Part shown: positions 53,866 through 64,000 of the stretch, piece after piece
Layout: each line of letters opens with the position of its first letter
Numbering within the stretch: the first letter of the stretch is position 1
Source: Epithemia pelagica
Taxonomy: Eukaryota > Bacillariophyta > Bacillariophyceae > Surirellales > Surirellaceae
Direction of reading: 5' to 3'
NCBI GenBank assembly: GCA_946965045.2
Contig: OX337240.1
Span: 2,728,001 to 2,792,000, forward strand
Length of the DNA: 64,000 nucleotides
Position numbers and translations under genes: made by a program
Notes under the pieces: model-generated
Told to the model about the DNA's origin: nothing
The model's input: only the letters and a program-made list of their open reading frames with translations
Database searches by the model: none

Positions 53866-54628
53866 TTAAAGTACGGCTAGCTATAGACCTAGAACTACCT
53901 TTCGAAGAACAACACCTAGACTCTATGAGAGTACACGTCTACCATGACATAGCTGTGCCATCTGTCCTGCAAGCTTGTGCGAACACGTGCGTGGACGGCT
54001 GACGAAGCTGTGCCCATGTATGTGACATGTCCGAGCCTGCGGCACAATGTTCCCTCTCTGAATAACCCTGGTGTTTTGTGATACACATTTACATATGCCC
54101 ACTACTATCTACGACAGGCAAAAGCCGGACGAGCTCCACTCGGAAGCAAAGTCCAGGCTATGTCTCACCTAAAACATACACGTCTCCAACTTACAACAAG
54201 ATTCACCAAAGGATCATGGATACTTGGTTCAAGCCAATAGTTCCGCCTTTATCCCTCACAGTTTGAGTATATGGAACAGGTTCTATGCACTAAGAGAACA
54301 GGTTCCATTAGTCCCTAAACGTAGAGCGTCTGTAGCGCCTTACCTAGAAGTCAAAGATGTTTCTTCACCGGGCCCAACGATTCGGGAAAAGTAAACTCTT
54401 TATGACTGAAAGGAAGTAATGAAAGAGCAATCATGAGAAACAAACACTTTCGATAGAATAAGCTCACTTCTTATAAAAACCTGAAAGTTGTAAGCAACCT
54501 TTAGGAAGGAGTCAACCATACTAACCTAGTACAAGGTGAGGGCCCCATCGTGTACCGAGTGAACTGGTTGACTACAGAAGTTCAGAGCACTAACCATCAC
54601 GTCTTACGTTAGTTTTTCTACATACATT
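53866..54628 (+). repeat. 5' LTR of the Copia element (right limit uncertain)
   Basis: Begins TTAAAGTACGGCTAGC directly where similarity to the right LTR starts. Identity is proven only to 54,276, where the window ends for the partner. The right limit is guessed from TGGTTATTGAGCCC at 54,632, which partly resembles a tRNA-Met-type primer-binding site. Confidence 0.6.
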
Positions 54629-55111
54629 AAGTGGTTATTGAGCCCAAAGAGGCTGACGAACCGTACGCCTCCTCTATCGTATTGCCGACAAGACCGACGG
54701 ACCGAACCAACCTCTCTTCAGTGTGAATTATTGTATTCATCAGGAAGGGAACGACGAATCTCCATTGCTACGTGGTTATCGACCCACTAGCATCCAACCA
54801 AGCGCGCCGGAAGCCATCAAGGCTCCAACCAAGGTACCAACACGAGCGACGAGGACTCACCAACTTCCAGTGGTGCAGGAAGCTTCGACCTCGTGTCCAT
54901 ACCAGGTGACGAAGACACCGTATCCAGTACCGTTGATCTTCCAACACCTGTAGCCAATCCGACGAACGAAGACGCCCTTGTTGACGAACAAGGACAGAGC
55001 ATTGCTGCTTCGGAATCGCAGATTGTTGAGTCTCCACCAGGTCCATCTAACAACGACACCCAACATCAGGGTTTGATTGTTGCATCTCAACGACAAAGAA
55101 GGAAGACCACC

Positions 55112-58100
55112 ATGAGTGACGAGACTCCTACTCCTCCACCCGGTATCGATTACCGCCCCGACCCGCCGAAGATTGGCGGACTGGTCCGAAGCAAGAAGGA
55201 CGAATGGGTGGCCTGGACTGGAGGAAAACCCACGTACAAGTGGGATGGGTTAGAGGTAAAGGCGACAGAACCACTGCGAACGATGCAGATACGTACCCTG
55301 ACCGACAAGAAATACTACGATCGTATCTCCGGGCCTGACGAAAAGTACAGCAAGAAGACCGGTGATTTTAGCCGTCTCCAGGATGAAATCAAGCAGCACT
55401 TGATTAAACACGGCATGGATTCGATCGCATACCTCCCCAATCCTCATGATCCCAAAGACATGTTGTTCATTGTAATCGAGCACCCAAAATATACGATGAG
55501 CAAGGTGAAGGAATTGATGAAGACGCAGATTGTGAGTTATGACAAGTACGACAGAAACAACGACGTCAGTGCCCAGGACTACTTACTGGACTGTCTGGAA
55601 AAGTCCTTTAGGCACGAAGTTGAGGACCAGAGTCGGGAAGTGACGTGCTTCCCCGAGCTCTTCATGGTCCTTGTCACCATCGTGACACATGATTCCCCGC
55701 AGCACTGGGAACAAGTGAAGCACGAGATGCGAGCTCTTGTGCCTCACAAGTACCCTGGCCACGATATTATGGCGTTGACTAAAGATTTTTCGGAAAAAGC
55801 GCGACCGTTGATCGCAGCTGGACAGTACGACCACACTCTGACTGGGAACCTCCTAGCTAACATCCTCAAGACTGAATGGCCTGACACACCTAAGTTCGAC
55901 CTACTTACTCTGAACAAGCGTGTCAATGACGGTATTATCCATATTCGGTTTCTAGATCGCTCTATCGGAGACAGTCATATGAAGAAAGAGCGTCTTTTGT
56001 ACACAGATGTTATCGAAGAGGCGAACAAGAAGTACCTAATCTGTGTCAAGGAAGGTGAATGGTCACCTAAACGAAGTTCTCCTGATTCTAAATCCGTCCC
56101 CTCGTCGTTCACCGCTAACAAGGCTACCGTTTCGAAGACTAAGAAGAAACGGCATTCTATTATGACTCAAGCTAGTCTTAATGCACTCATTCAGACACTT
56201 CGAAACCCGCCGGGTTCCAATCCGACTCCAAGCAATGGACCAAACACCCAGCCTGGCTCCAATCACCGCGACAGGAAGGGAAAGCCGATTCACAAGCGTA
56301 ACAACACTCGCGTCGATCGATCGCAGGCTCACCCTTGGAAGAAGATCCCTCCTGCTCCTGGTGCACCTGAGCAGCAGACGATCCAGGGTCAGCGGTGGTT
56401 CTGGTGTGGTGTTTGTACCCGTTGGAACACCTCTCACACCACGGCAAACCATATTGTTGGGTATAAAAAGTCTCCTGGCGACAAGGACAAAGCAAAACCT
56501 CGGAATGCCACCCATGCGAAGAAACTTGAACTCGAAGTATCCGCTTGGCAGACCGAATTCGATCTCGACCAACTTGATCCTCCTGCCTTGCCCGTCGCTG
56601 CTTTACCCGACTGTATGTCCCTTGCCTCTGTGGATTGTTGCGAAGCTCTGATGAATGATGATGATGATTGTTGCGATTCGGTTGATTGTTGCAAGGACAC
56701 CGTCGACCACTACGTCTTCTTCACCATTTGGGACATGTCACCATCCGATGACAGCTCGTCCATGGACTGCAGTTCCACCAACTCTGGAAACGACGATGAT
56801 GACACTGACCGGACACCGCCTATTCCGTTTGACGAATTGCGCCGCATCCTGTCACCCAACAACAATGAACCAACCGCCACCAATCACAACGATAGCGACC
56901 ACAAGGATGATGACAATGAACCATGCACTTGCAACACAGAAACAAAAGAAAAGAAAACAAGCACAAATAATGAAACAGTCTCGATCTGTCGACCTCACAA
57001 GGACGATGACAGCTCCACTGAAAGTGAAGACAACGAAGATGAGTATGCTGATATGCCACCACTTGTGGCACAAAAACTCACACCAGTTGTGGCAAACAAA
57101 GACTTACCGAGCTCGGCAAGTAACAAGGAAGAAGAACAAGAAAAGAAAAAGGGAAAGTTGAGTGGATCGCATGCCAAGACACTGTACTTCGACAGGTGGG
57201 ACGACATCGATATGTGGTACGGCAGTGACCACAGTCCCACAGACCAACGTACCTTCTCTAGCGTTGAAGCCAACGCAGCTGTGCACGACAAAAGCTTCGA
57301 CAGCACCAAGATCAAGCAGGAGGACGAACAGGATAGTGATGAGAATGCTGGTGGTTTGGACACAACCATGGATACACAAGAAGGATCGCTTATCAGCCAT
57401 GACAACAGCAGCGACCTTACCCACCTCAAGAACCTGCAAGAAGGACTCCTGGACGACTCGAAGCCGCCAGCTCTTCGGCGACCCGAGATCTCACCGGTGA
57501 CGAACCCGACGCCATTGCGCCATGACCAATTCCCGACTCCTGCCACTGAAGCTCTCGAGCAGTGGACTCGAGGTTTTGTACCTCGGCCACGTCCACGTGA
57601 TCCACGCATCTCCATCGAGCAAGAAGCCAACACAGCAAAAAGAGATGGAATGAGGTACGAAAGGGCGCAGTACACGGTGTACGCTCTTCGACACCAAGAA
57701 CCAGAACTTACCGTGGCTGTCGCCTACCAGCGAGTCAAGGACGAAGAATGGTTTGTGGGATGGTTCATTGATGGAACCAGAATCCCGAACCATCCGAATC
57801 CAGCTCCCGTCTGGCCCGAGATGAGTGTGCACTCAACTCCTCTTCCTTGCCTTCTTCGCTCTCGAATCATGGAGCACCGACCCATTGACCAGAAATATGA
57901 TCAATTTGTCTCGTTCTTGAATCAAAGTAACGCCACGCCTTCTCCCGTGAATATTTCCGATCCACCGCCCGTCGATCTACATTCAAGAAGCACAGCGTGT
58001 GAGACCTTGGAGAACATGGCTGATGAATCTGTCTCATCCACCTCTTTCGTCGACAACAGTCAACTTGGTGCACTGTACGTACCAACAGATACCAGCGAAA

Positions 58101-61100
58101 CCGACGACGACTCTAGGACCAAAAGGCGCAGCGAAAATCCATTTGCAAAATACTATGCCTGTGCTGCCATGGTGGATCTCGACGACACCACAAACTTGCA
58201 AGGAGACGATGCTGCAGAAAATGAAGCCGAACTGGCTCGCCATCCTGACACCATGGATGAGCTGATCACAAGTGCGGCCGACCACTTATGGTTTTTGTAT
58301 GCTGAGTATTCCCATGCAGCTGACCCGGGACTCAAAGATCTTTTGACTCTTCGGATTCAAAATACCCGTCGCATGATTCGCGACATGTGGTATTTTATTC
58401 TTGAGTGCGAACAAACACCAGGATCGCCCTACGAACATGCAGGATTGAGTCTCGTACATGATGTAGCCTATGAACTGACGAAATGTGGACCAATTTCACC
58501 ACCGAGGTACAACTTGGATCGCCCCTGTCTTACGGTCACTCCCGATCGAGTCTCTTCTAATGACTCCATCTCTACTGTGACTGTTGACCAAGACAGGTCC
58601 TATCCTACAGATGACCACGCGAAGGTTTATATGGCTGCCTTTGACATGTCATACACCGAGTCAACCCGCCGTGATCGCCCTTACGTGACTCCGCCACGCG
58701 CTCCCGCGCCTGTCGACACTACTGTTGACTCAAGATCCCTGCGCCGTCACATGTTACGTGCTAGCTTCATCACGTTGGTTGTGGTGGTACCCAGTGTCCT
58801 CTATCTTCTGCCATCACCCCAACCCTCCACCTATGCAACTACAGTCTTCACAGACGGAATGGCCTCTCTCATGTCTAGCTTTGGCTACTACTGGATGGGA
58901 ACCAAGACTTTATTTTATGGACTATGGGCTTTGCTCTGGAGCGTTTTGGCTCATCCATCATGCCAACCTGCCTTCTTTACTTGGCTTTCCTGCTGGATTG
59001 TTGTTTTGATCTTGCTTCCCAAGACCATTTCACCCGTGACAGGCCATCCTTCTCCTTTGTTCAACTCCACATCGACACCTTCCGTCCACCATTTCCGTGC
59101 CACTCTCCATCCGGTACCTCCGCCCTCTTCTACCTTATCATCTGGTGGATTGTGGAGTGTGGTGAGCAATGGACTGGCCTATGCAATGAGCCGCCGTTTC
59201 CCGCTCATTTACATCCGTTTGATTGTTGGGTCGTTTTGTAAGTTGTTGCATCTGGACTCTTTTGGGTCCACTCACGCTGCTCCTCCGTGTGCACCAGTCA
59301 GTACCCGTCCGAAAAGAGGGAAGAACACTGCATTCCCTTTGAATCACCCTCGTGTCAAACGAAAGCCGTCGTTTCGATCCGTGACTTCTTCACCGGCACA
59401 CAAGCGAGCACGTATGCGACAACGGATGCCGCGACCAATCCCTCTCCGTCGTCGCGCAACTCCGTACAACAACAACAACAACTCAGCACGTACCAGGTTT
59501 AATCCACCCATGGGAACCCGCAGCTCTGTGATTCCCACGAATAGCTACCAGCGCTTCCATTACAACAACCGAACCTCGTTCACGACGCCCAATCGTCGTA
59601 ACAGAAACACCGATAACCACTCACCCACTCGAAGTGAAGCCTTGAGGAGCAACCGACAGTCATCAACCCCAAGACAAGTCTTTGGTTTGACTGCATACCT
59701 TGAGGAACTCCGCTCCCTCAACGCCTTTCAAGTCTTGGGGAACACACGCAACTACGACTCATGGAGGTACATCACTCCTGCTGGCTTGGAAGCGTGCCTT
59801 CAGGATCCAATGGCCTTGAGGAGCGCAATGCCGAATGATGCGTCTTATCCCATCATCTGGGATAGTGGCGCCAGCATCTCCATTACCAACAACGAAAAAG
59901 ACTTCGTGGGCAAGATCGAACCACTACCAAACTTCAAGGTGAAAGGCATTGCCAATCGCATGAAAGCGATTGGCCGCGGACAGGTCTTGTGGAGCATCCT
60001 TGATTCTTCTGGGAACATCCGACAACTTCGAATTCCTGCTTTCCTGGTACCCAAGACAAGTGTCAGACTGTTATCGACACAGAGTTTGCTTCAGACGTAT
60101 GACGGCGAAAAGATTGTGCAAGACGGTAAAACATTGGTACTCACCGGTTTACCTGAAGACACAACACGAACACAAGTCACTGTCGTTGTGAATCCGCAAA
60201 ACAATCTCCCAATGTCGTACGGTTACAACCATGAGGAAGTAACCAAGAGTTCGCATGCTCTCAACACAATCGTCAACGAAACATCAGAACAAAACAAGAA
60301 TCTTAGTGAGACACAGAAGGAACTGGTACGTTGGCATCTACGCCTTGGGCACCTATCGTTTCGTCGAATCCAGTTCATTATGAGAACTGGAATTCTCGCA
60401 AAAACTGAGCAACAGCGTCGTTTGCACACAAAAGCAGCATCACTCACCGACTTACCTCTTTGTGCAGCGTGTCAATATGGAAAACAAAAGAGACGTCCAT
60501 CACCTGGAACCTTGAGTTCCATTGTAAAAGACAGACGGGGAATAACAAAAGCCAGAAATCTTTACCCTGGTCAGTGTGTAAGCGTAGATCACTTTGTATG
60601 CTCCACTAAAGGACGCTTATTTACATCCCGAGACAAGTCAAAATCTTCCGACCTGTACATGGGCGGCGCAATCTTTGTAGACCACGCTTCGGGGTACACC
60701 TGGATTGGGTTCCAGAGTCATCTAAACACCCATGAGACCCTACGAGTAAAAGACTCATTCGAACTTTTCTGTAGAGATGTGGGAGTTGTGCCCCTACAGT
60801 ACCTAACTGACAATGGCTCTGCCTTTACATCGGCTAAATATACGGAGTCCCTACAAAATTTTGCACAAACTTATCGATTTGCGGGAGTTGGGGCACATCA
60901 CCATGCCGGTATAGCCGAACGTGCAATACAAACCATTATGTCTATAGCAAGAACGATGATGCTACACGTGGCCATACAATGGCCCGAAATGGCTGATCCT
61001 TCTCTATGGCCAATGGCAGTCGCACATGCAACTTTCTTAAGTAACCATGTCCCAAGCCTCGACACGGGCATAAGTCCCCATGACTTGTTTACACGAACAA

Positions 61101-63538
61101 GATGGGAGCAACGGAAATTCCATGACTTACATGTGTGGGGTTGTCCCGTCTATGTATTGGACAAAGCCATGGCTGACGGTAAGAAGCTTCCACGATGGAA
61201 GCCCCGCTCCACGCGAGGAATTCTCATGGGCCTAAGTACCCGTCATGCTACAACTGTACCACTGGTACTCAACCCCAATACGGGGTATATTACCCCTCAA
61301 TTCCACGTTGTCTTCGACGACTGGTTTAGTACAATTGCCACATCCGTTGAAGACCTTCCTGACCTTACCAGTCACGAATGGGACCGACTTTTTGGTGACT
61401 CACACTACCAATACATTGAGGACGATGATGATCTAGACTATGAGTCTCCAGCTCCACATGATGTTCTACATCATTCCGACTTTGGCAACAAACAGACCAC
61501 TGTAACTCGATCTATTGAGACTCACGACCCCCCTTCCGTCCTCCCTAGTCATTCTAACTCTCCTGGTATCTACCCTCTTAATACTCCTGGCTCTGCTCCA
61601 GGCGAGAAACCGGTGCCGTTGTCAGAGGGAGTAACCCCTCTTTCTCCATCGACGCCCCTTTCTCAGAGGGAAACAGTCCGTACCACTCCTACCAAACTAC
61701 CTACTATCGCAGAGCAACCTTCTCCTATGACCCCTTCTTTGCCTGCACCCCCTTCTTTCGAGCCATCCACTCCTCAGAGGGAGCAACCACAATCGCCTCG
61801 CATCCCTACTCCAGCTCCCACACCTGGTCCAACTATGGTGTCTAGGCGTTCCGGACGAACTATTCGACCGCCCAAACGCTATGTACAAGACCTATGTAGT
61901 TTCCCAGCCTCTGTCCAGTCTAGTGACCTTCTCTCCATGATGAAAGCTTCCTTATCAGATCCTGACACCCTCAGTTATGATGAAGCTATGCGAGATAAGG
62001 ATCTCACCAAGTGGCAGGCTGCAGCCAGCAAAGAAATCCGAGAACTAGAAGAAAAGGGAACATGGGTAGAGGTGCAGCAGAGTGAAGCAACTACGCGAAT
62101 TTTACCCGGTACCTGGGTGTTTAAACGCAAAAGAACCCCTGACGGAGAAATTTCCAAGTTCAAAGCACGATATTGCGTTCGCGGTGACCTCCAGGAGTCA
62201 GAGCAAGAGAACTATTCCCCTGTAGTCAACTGGAGTACTATTCGCATTGTACTCACCCTCAGTCTGATTCTAGGATGGGAACTTGCATGCATTGACTTCA
62301 ATAACGCTTTCGTGCAAGCCACTTTGAATGAACCCGTATGGATCCATCTGCCTAGAGGATTTCGATCATCGTTAAAAGGAACTACATGCCTTAGGTTGGT
62401 CAAAAGCCTCTATGGATTGTCATCGGCACCTAGACTGTGGTATGACCACCTAATACAGGCCCTCAAGGAAGACGGATTCCAAATGAGTAAACACGACCAA
62501 TGTTTACTGTACAAGGAAAACATAATCATCTTTCTATGGGTAGACGACTGTGGAGTGTGCGCACCTACAATTACCTTAATTGACGAACTAGTTGAACGAT
62601 TGAAGAAAAAGGGCTTATCACTGGAAAAAGAAGGAAATTTCACCAATTATTTGGGGATCAACTTTGTCCGAGATGAAAAGACCAATTCGATCACCATGAC
62701 TCAAAAGGGACTTATCAACAAGGTAATTGACGCTACCAATATGCAGGACTGCAACCCGAATTGGACCCCTGCTACACAATTAGCATTGGGAAGCGATCCT
62801 GATGGGGAACCCATGAAAGAGAAATGGCAATACAGCTCTATCGTGGGAATGTTACTGTACCTTGCAACTAACACCCGACCAGATATAGCCTTCGCTGTGA
62901 GCCAAGTAGCACGATTCAACTCTAATCCGAAGAAATCACATGCGGCAGCAGTGAAAACTATAGTGCGCTATCTAGCACGCACCAAGGATAAAGGAACCAT
63001 CTTTACGCCAACTAAAGATTTCAAGCTAGATTGCTATGTAGATGCCGATTTCGCAGGACTACATGGAAGGGAGCCTCAAGACAACCCAGTAAGTGCTAAG
63101 TCCAGGACTGGTTACATTCTTAGCTTTTGTGGGTGTCCTCTTATTTGGCGGTCGCAGCTACAATCATCAGTTGCACTAAGTACCCTCCAAGCCGAGTACC
63201 ACGCTCTCTCCCAAGCCATGCGAAGTGTGATAGCTACAAGACGCGTGATAGAGGAACTTCTAGCAAACCTAGACCTGCCATTTGAGAAGCCGACCATCTT
63301 CTCTGAAGTATTTGAAGACAATACAGGTGCCTTCTATCTTGCAACTAAGCAAAGATTGACACCTAGGACAAAACACTTCAACACGTACTTACACTTCTTC
63401 TGGGAACATGTAGGTGATCACCCAGGCGGAGTGAAGGTAAGCATGGTAGGAACCGAGGAACAAAGGGCAGATTATTTCACCAAGTGCCAAACTCGGGAAC
63501 TCTTCGAAAAGTGCCGTAAGCTCAATCAAGGATGGTAA
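55112..63538 (+). CDS. Copia Gag-Pol polyprotein, unusually long
   Basis: 2,808 residues from the first in-frame ATG (55,112); the frame is open from 54,791 without an ATG. Gag is N-terminal, with a finger WCGVCTRWNTSH-x4-H near residue 431. About 1,100 residues of acidic, Asp/Asn/Ser-rich sequence follow, including hydrophobic membrane-like stretches at about 1,215-1,235 (ITLVVVVPSVLYLL) and 1,265-1,306 (LWALLWSVLA; CWIVVLILL). The protease has DSGAS at 1,584. Integrase: pre-integrase HLRLGHLS near 1,743 with C-x2-C, then Asp 1,826, Asp 1,900 (DNGSAF) and Glu 1,936 in exact D-D35-E spacing. RT: FNNAFVQA, SLYGLSSAPRLWY and WVDD (Asp 2,478; Trp in place of the usual Tyr). RNase H: YVDADF (2,644), Glu in LQAEYHALS and a D-N-TGAFYL site. 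No stops or frameshifts: probably active. Confidence 0.95.
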   Translation: MSDETPTPPPGIDYRPDPPKIGGLVRSKKDEWVAWTGGKPTYKWDGLEVKATEPLRTMQIRTLTDKKYYDRISGPDEKYSKKTGDFSRLQDEIKQHLIKHGMDSIAYLPNPHDPKDMLFIVIEHPKYTMSKVKELMKTQIVSYDKYDRNNDVSAQDYLLDCLEKSFRHEVEDQSREVTCFPELFMVLVTIVTHDSPQHWEQVKHEMRALVPHKYPGHDIMALTKDFSEKARPLIAAGQYDHTLTGNLLANILKTEWPDTPKFDLLTLNKRVNDGIIHIRFLDRSIGDSHMKKERLLYTDVIEEANKKYLICVKEGEWSPKRSSPDSKSVPSSFTANKATVSKTKKKRHSIMTQASLNALIQTLRNPPGSNPTPSNGPNTQPGSNHRDRKGKPIHKRNNTRVDRSQAHPWKKIPPAPGAPEQQTIQGQRWFWCGVCTRWNTSHTTANHIVGYKKSPGDKDKAKPRNATHAKKLELEVSAWQTEFDLDQLDPPALPVAALPDCMSLASVDCCEALMNDDDDCCDSVDCCKDTVDHYVFFTIWDMSPSDDSSSMDCSSTNSGNDDDDTDRTPPIPFDELRRILSPNNNEPTATNHNDSDHKDDDNEPCTCNTETKEKKTSTNNETVSICRPHKDDDSSTESEDNEDEYADMPPLVAQKLTPVVANKDLPSSASNKEEEQEKKKGKLSGSHAKTLYFDRWDDIDMWYGSDHSPTDQRTFSSVEANAAVHDKSFDSTKIKQEDEQDSDENAGGLDTTMDTQEGSLISHDNSSDLTHLKNLQEGLLDDSKPPALRRPEISPVTNPTPLRHDQFPTPATEALEQWTRGFVPRPRPRDPRISIEQEANTAKRDGMRYERAQYTVYALRHQEPELTVAVAYQRVKDEEWFVGWFIDGTRIPNHPNPAPVWPEMSVHSTPLPCLLRSRIMEHRPIDQKYDQFVSFLNQSNATPSPVNISDPPPVDLHSRSTACETLENMADESVSSTSFVDNSQLGALYVPTDTSETDDDSRTKRRSENPFAKYYACAAMVDLDDTTNLQGDDAAENEAELARHPDTMDELITSAADHLWFLYAEYSHAADPGLKDLLTLRIQNTRRMIRDMWYFILECEQTPGSPYEHAGLSLVHDVAYELTKCGPISPPRYNLDRPCLTVTPDRVSSNDSISTVTVDQDRSYPTDDHAKVYMAAFDMSYTESTRRDRPYVTPPRAPAPVDTTVDSRSLRRHMLRASFITLVVVVPSVLYLLPSPQPSTYATTVFTDGMASLMSSFGYYWMGTKTLFYGLWALLWSVLAHPSCQPAFFTWLSCWIVVLILLPKTISPVTGHPSPLFNSTSTPSVHHFRATLHPVPPPSSTLSSGGLWSVVSNGLAYAMSRRFPLIYIRLIVGSFCKLLHLDSFGSTHAAPPCAPVSTRPKRGKNTAFPLNHPRVKRKPSFRSVTSSPAHKRARMRQRMPRPIPLRRRATPYNNNNNSARTRFNPPMGTRSSVIPTNSYQRFHYNNRTSFTTPNRRNRNTDNHSPTRSEALRSNRQSSTPRQVFGLTAYLEELRSLNAFQVLGNTRNYDSWRYITPAGLEACLQDPMALRSAMPNDASYPIIWDSGASISITNNEKDFVGKIEPLPNFKVKGIANRMKAIGRGQVLWSILDSSGNIRQLRIPAFLVPKTSVRLLSTQSLLQTYDGEKIVQDGKTLVLTGLPEDTTRTQVTVVVNPQNNLPMSYGYNHEEVTKSSHALNTIVNETSEQNKNLSETQKELVRWHLRLGHLSFRRIQFIMRTGILAKTEQQRRLHTKAASLTDLPLCAACQYGKQKRRPSPGTLSSIVKDRRGITKARNLYPGQCVSVDHFVCSTKGRLFTSRDKSKSSDLYMGGAIFVDHASGYTWIGFQSHLNTHETLRVKDSFELFCRDVGVVPLQYLTDNGSAFTSAKYTESLQNFAQTYRFAGVGAHHHAGIAERAIQTIMSIARTMMLHVAIQWPEMADPSLWPMAVAHATFLSNHVPSLDTGISPHDLFTRTRWEQRKFHDLHVWGCPVYVLDKAMADGKKLPRWKPRSTRGILMGLSTRHATTVPLVLNPNTGYITPQFHVVFDDWFSTIATSVEDLPDLTSHEWDRLFGDSHYQYIEDDDDLDYESPAPHDVLHHSDFGNKQTTVTRSIETHDPPSVLPSHSNSPGIYPLNTPGSAPGEKPVPLSEGVTPLSPSTPLSQRETVRTTPTKLPTIAEQPSPMTPSLPAPPSFEPSTPQREQPQSPRIPTPAPTPGPTMVSRRSGRTIRPPKRYVQDLCSFPASVQSSDLLSMMKASLSDPDTLSYDEAMRDKDLTKWQAAASKEIRELEEKGTWVEVQQSEATTRILPGTWVFKRKRTPDGEISKFKARYCVRGDLQESEQENYSPVVNWSTIRIVLTLSLILGWELACIDFNNAFVQATLNEPVWIHLPRGFRSSLKGTTCLRLVKSLYGLSSAPRLWYDHLIQALKEDGFQMSKHDQCLLYKENIIIFLWVDDCGVCAPTITLIDELVERLKKKGLSLEKEGNFTNYLGINFVRDEKTNSITMTQKGLINKVIDATNMQDCNPNWTPATQLALGSDPDGEPMKEKWQYSSIVGMLLYLATNTRPDIAFAVSQVARFNSNPKKSHAAAVKTIVRYLARTKDKGTIFTPTKDFKLDCYVDADFAGLHGREPQDNPVSAKSRTGYILSFCGCPLIWRSQLQSSVALSTLQAEYHALSQAMRSVIATRRVIEELLANLDLPFEKPTIFSEVFEDNTGAFYLATKQRLTPRTKHFNTYLHFFWEHVGDHPGGVKVSMVGTEEQRADYFTKCQTRELFEKCRKLNQGW

Positions 63539-63576
63539 ACTGAGTCTACGGCATGTCGTAATTCCCCAATCACTCC

Positions 63577-63589
63577 ATGAGAGGGAGAG
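63577..63589 (+). promoter_or_regulatory. Polypurine tract
   Basis: GAGAGGGAGAG ends directly at the start of the right LTR and would prime plus-strand synthesis. Confidence 0.8.
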
Positions 63590-64000
63590 TTAAAGTACGG
63601 CTAGCTATAGACCTAGAACTACCTTTCGAAGAACAACACCTAGACTCTATGAGAGTACACGTCTACCATGACATAGCTGTGCCATCTGTCCTGCAAGCTT
63701 GTGCGAACACGTGCGTGGACGGCTGACGAAGCTGTGCCCATGTATGTGACATGTCCGAGCCTGCGGCACAATGTTCCCTCTCTGAATAACCCTGGTGTTT
63801 TGTGATACACATTTACATATGCCCACTACTATCTACGACAGGCAAAAGCCGGACGAGCTCCACTCGGAAGCAAAGTCCAGGCTATGTCTCACCTAAAACA
63901 TACACGTCTCCAACTTACAACAAGATTCACCAAAGGATCATGGATACTTGGTTCAAGCCAATAGTTCCGCCTTTATCCCTCACAGTTTGAGTATATGGAA
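63590..64000 (+). repeat. 3' LTR of the Copia element, truncated by the window
   Basis: Identical by eye to 53,866-54,276; the remainder lies beyond the window. Confidence 0.93.

Larger units (their letters stand above)
53866..64000 (+). mobile_element. Intact Copia (Ty1-copia type) LTR retrotransposon, 3' LTR cut by window end
   Basis: The 411 bases from 63,590 to the window end appear identical to 53,866-54,276, giving two LTRs 9,724 bases apart. A single open frame (55,112-63,538) has gag finger, protease, integrase, reverse transcriptase and RNase H in Copia order (integrase before RT). A purine run GAGAGGGAGAG directly before the right LTR is the polypurine tract. Identical LTRs and an intact frame mean a very recent insertion. 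The target duplication cannot be checked because the right end is outside the window. Confidence 0.95.

Noticed and set aside
1-64000. tRNA genes
   Set aside because: Candidate T-loop-like GGTTCGA/GGTTCAA strings were checked by eye and none had an acceptor stem or anticodon arm in place.

Overview
The window looks like nuclear DNA of a diatom or close stramenopile relative. This is inferred from a Copia-type retrotransposon with a gag finger and very long ORF as seen in diatom families, from genes with very few and short GT-AG introns, from two proteins with N-terminal hydrophobic leaders that look like secretory or plastid pre-sequences, and from low-complexity-rich host proteins. No tRNA, rRNA or CRISPR array was recognised. 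About half of the sequence is mobile or repetitive.

Layout. 0.7-7.75 kb: a Crypton-type tyrosine-recombinase gene (three exons, minus strand) with a cluster of unrecognised ORFs that probably belong to the same element; one ends in a textbook PCNA-binding PIP box and another begins with a SUMO-interacting-motif-like stretch. 7.75-11.7 kb: gene-poor, with old repeats. 11,713-18,610: a complete hAT transposon with perfect 14-bp terminal inverted repeats and a perfect 8-bp target duplication. It carries a transposase split by a -1 frame change at an A AAA AAG heptamer and, on the other strand, an HhH-GPD (endonuclease III-like) DNA glycosylase as cargo. 18.6-22.4 kb: gene-poor, with an 848-bp array of six 88-bp self-complementary modules separated by five 64-bp spacers. 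22.4-26.6 kb: two convergent genes for leader-bearing proteins between 263-bp direct repeats. 25.5-29.5 kb: two 539-bp inverted-orientation MITEs, each inserted at a TA inside a local tandem repeat, so the empty site can be read beside each copy.

30.3-33.6 kb: an AAAP-family amino-acid transporter. 34.2-37.4 kb: a two-exon protein kinase. 38.7-42.3 kb: a Crinkler-like P-loop NTPase/nuclease gene with one in-frame stop and an 802-bp tandem duplication of its nuclease end. 43.1-44.4 kb: an unrecognised low-complexity protein. 46.8-48.4 kb: a PhoD-like phosphatase with leader and C-terminal anchor. 48.9-53.2 kb: old duplicated gene-free sequence, related in part to 9.2-10.0 kb in inverted orientation. 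53,866-64,000: an intact, very young Copia element; its 3' LTR runs off the window end. Its polyprotein is about 2,808 residues, roughly twice the usual Copia length, with an approximately 1,000-residue region containing membrane-like segments between the gag finger and the protease.

The most interesting system is the hAT element with a glycosylase gene. HhH-GPD glycosylases include the plant 5-methylcytosine demethylases, so an anti-silencing or repair role for the transposon is a testable idea. The second is the Crypton with accessory genes that appear to dock on replication (PCNA) and SUMO machinery.
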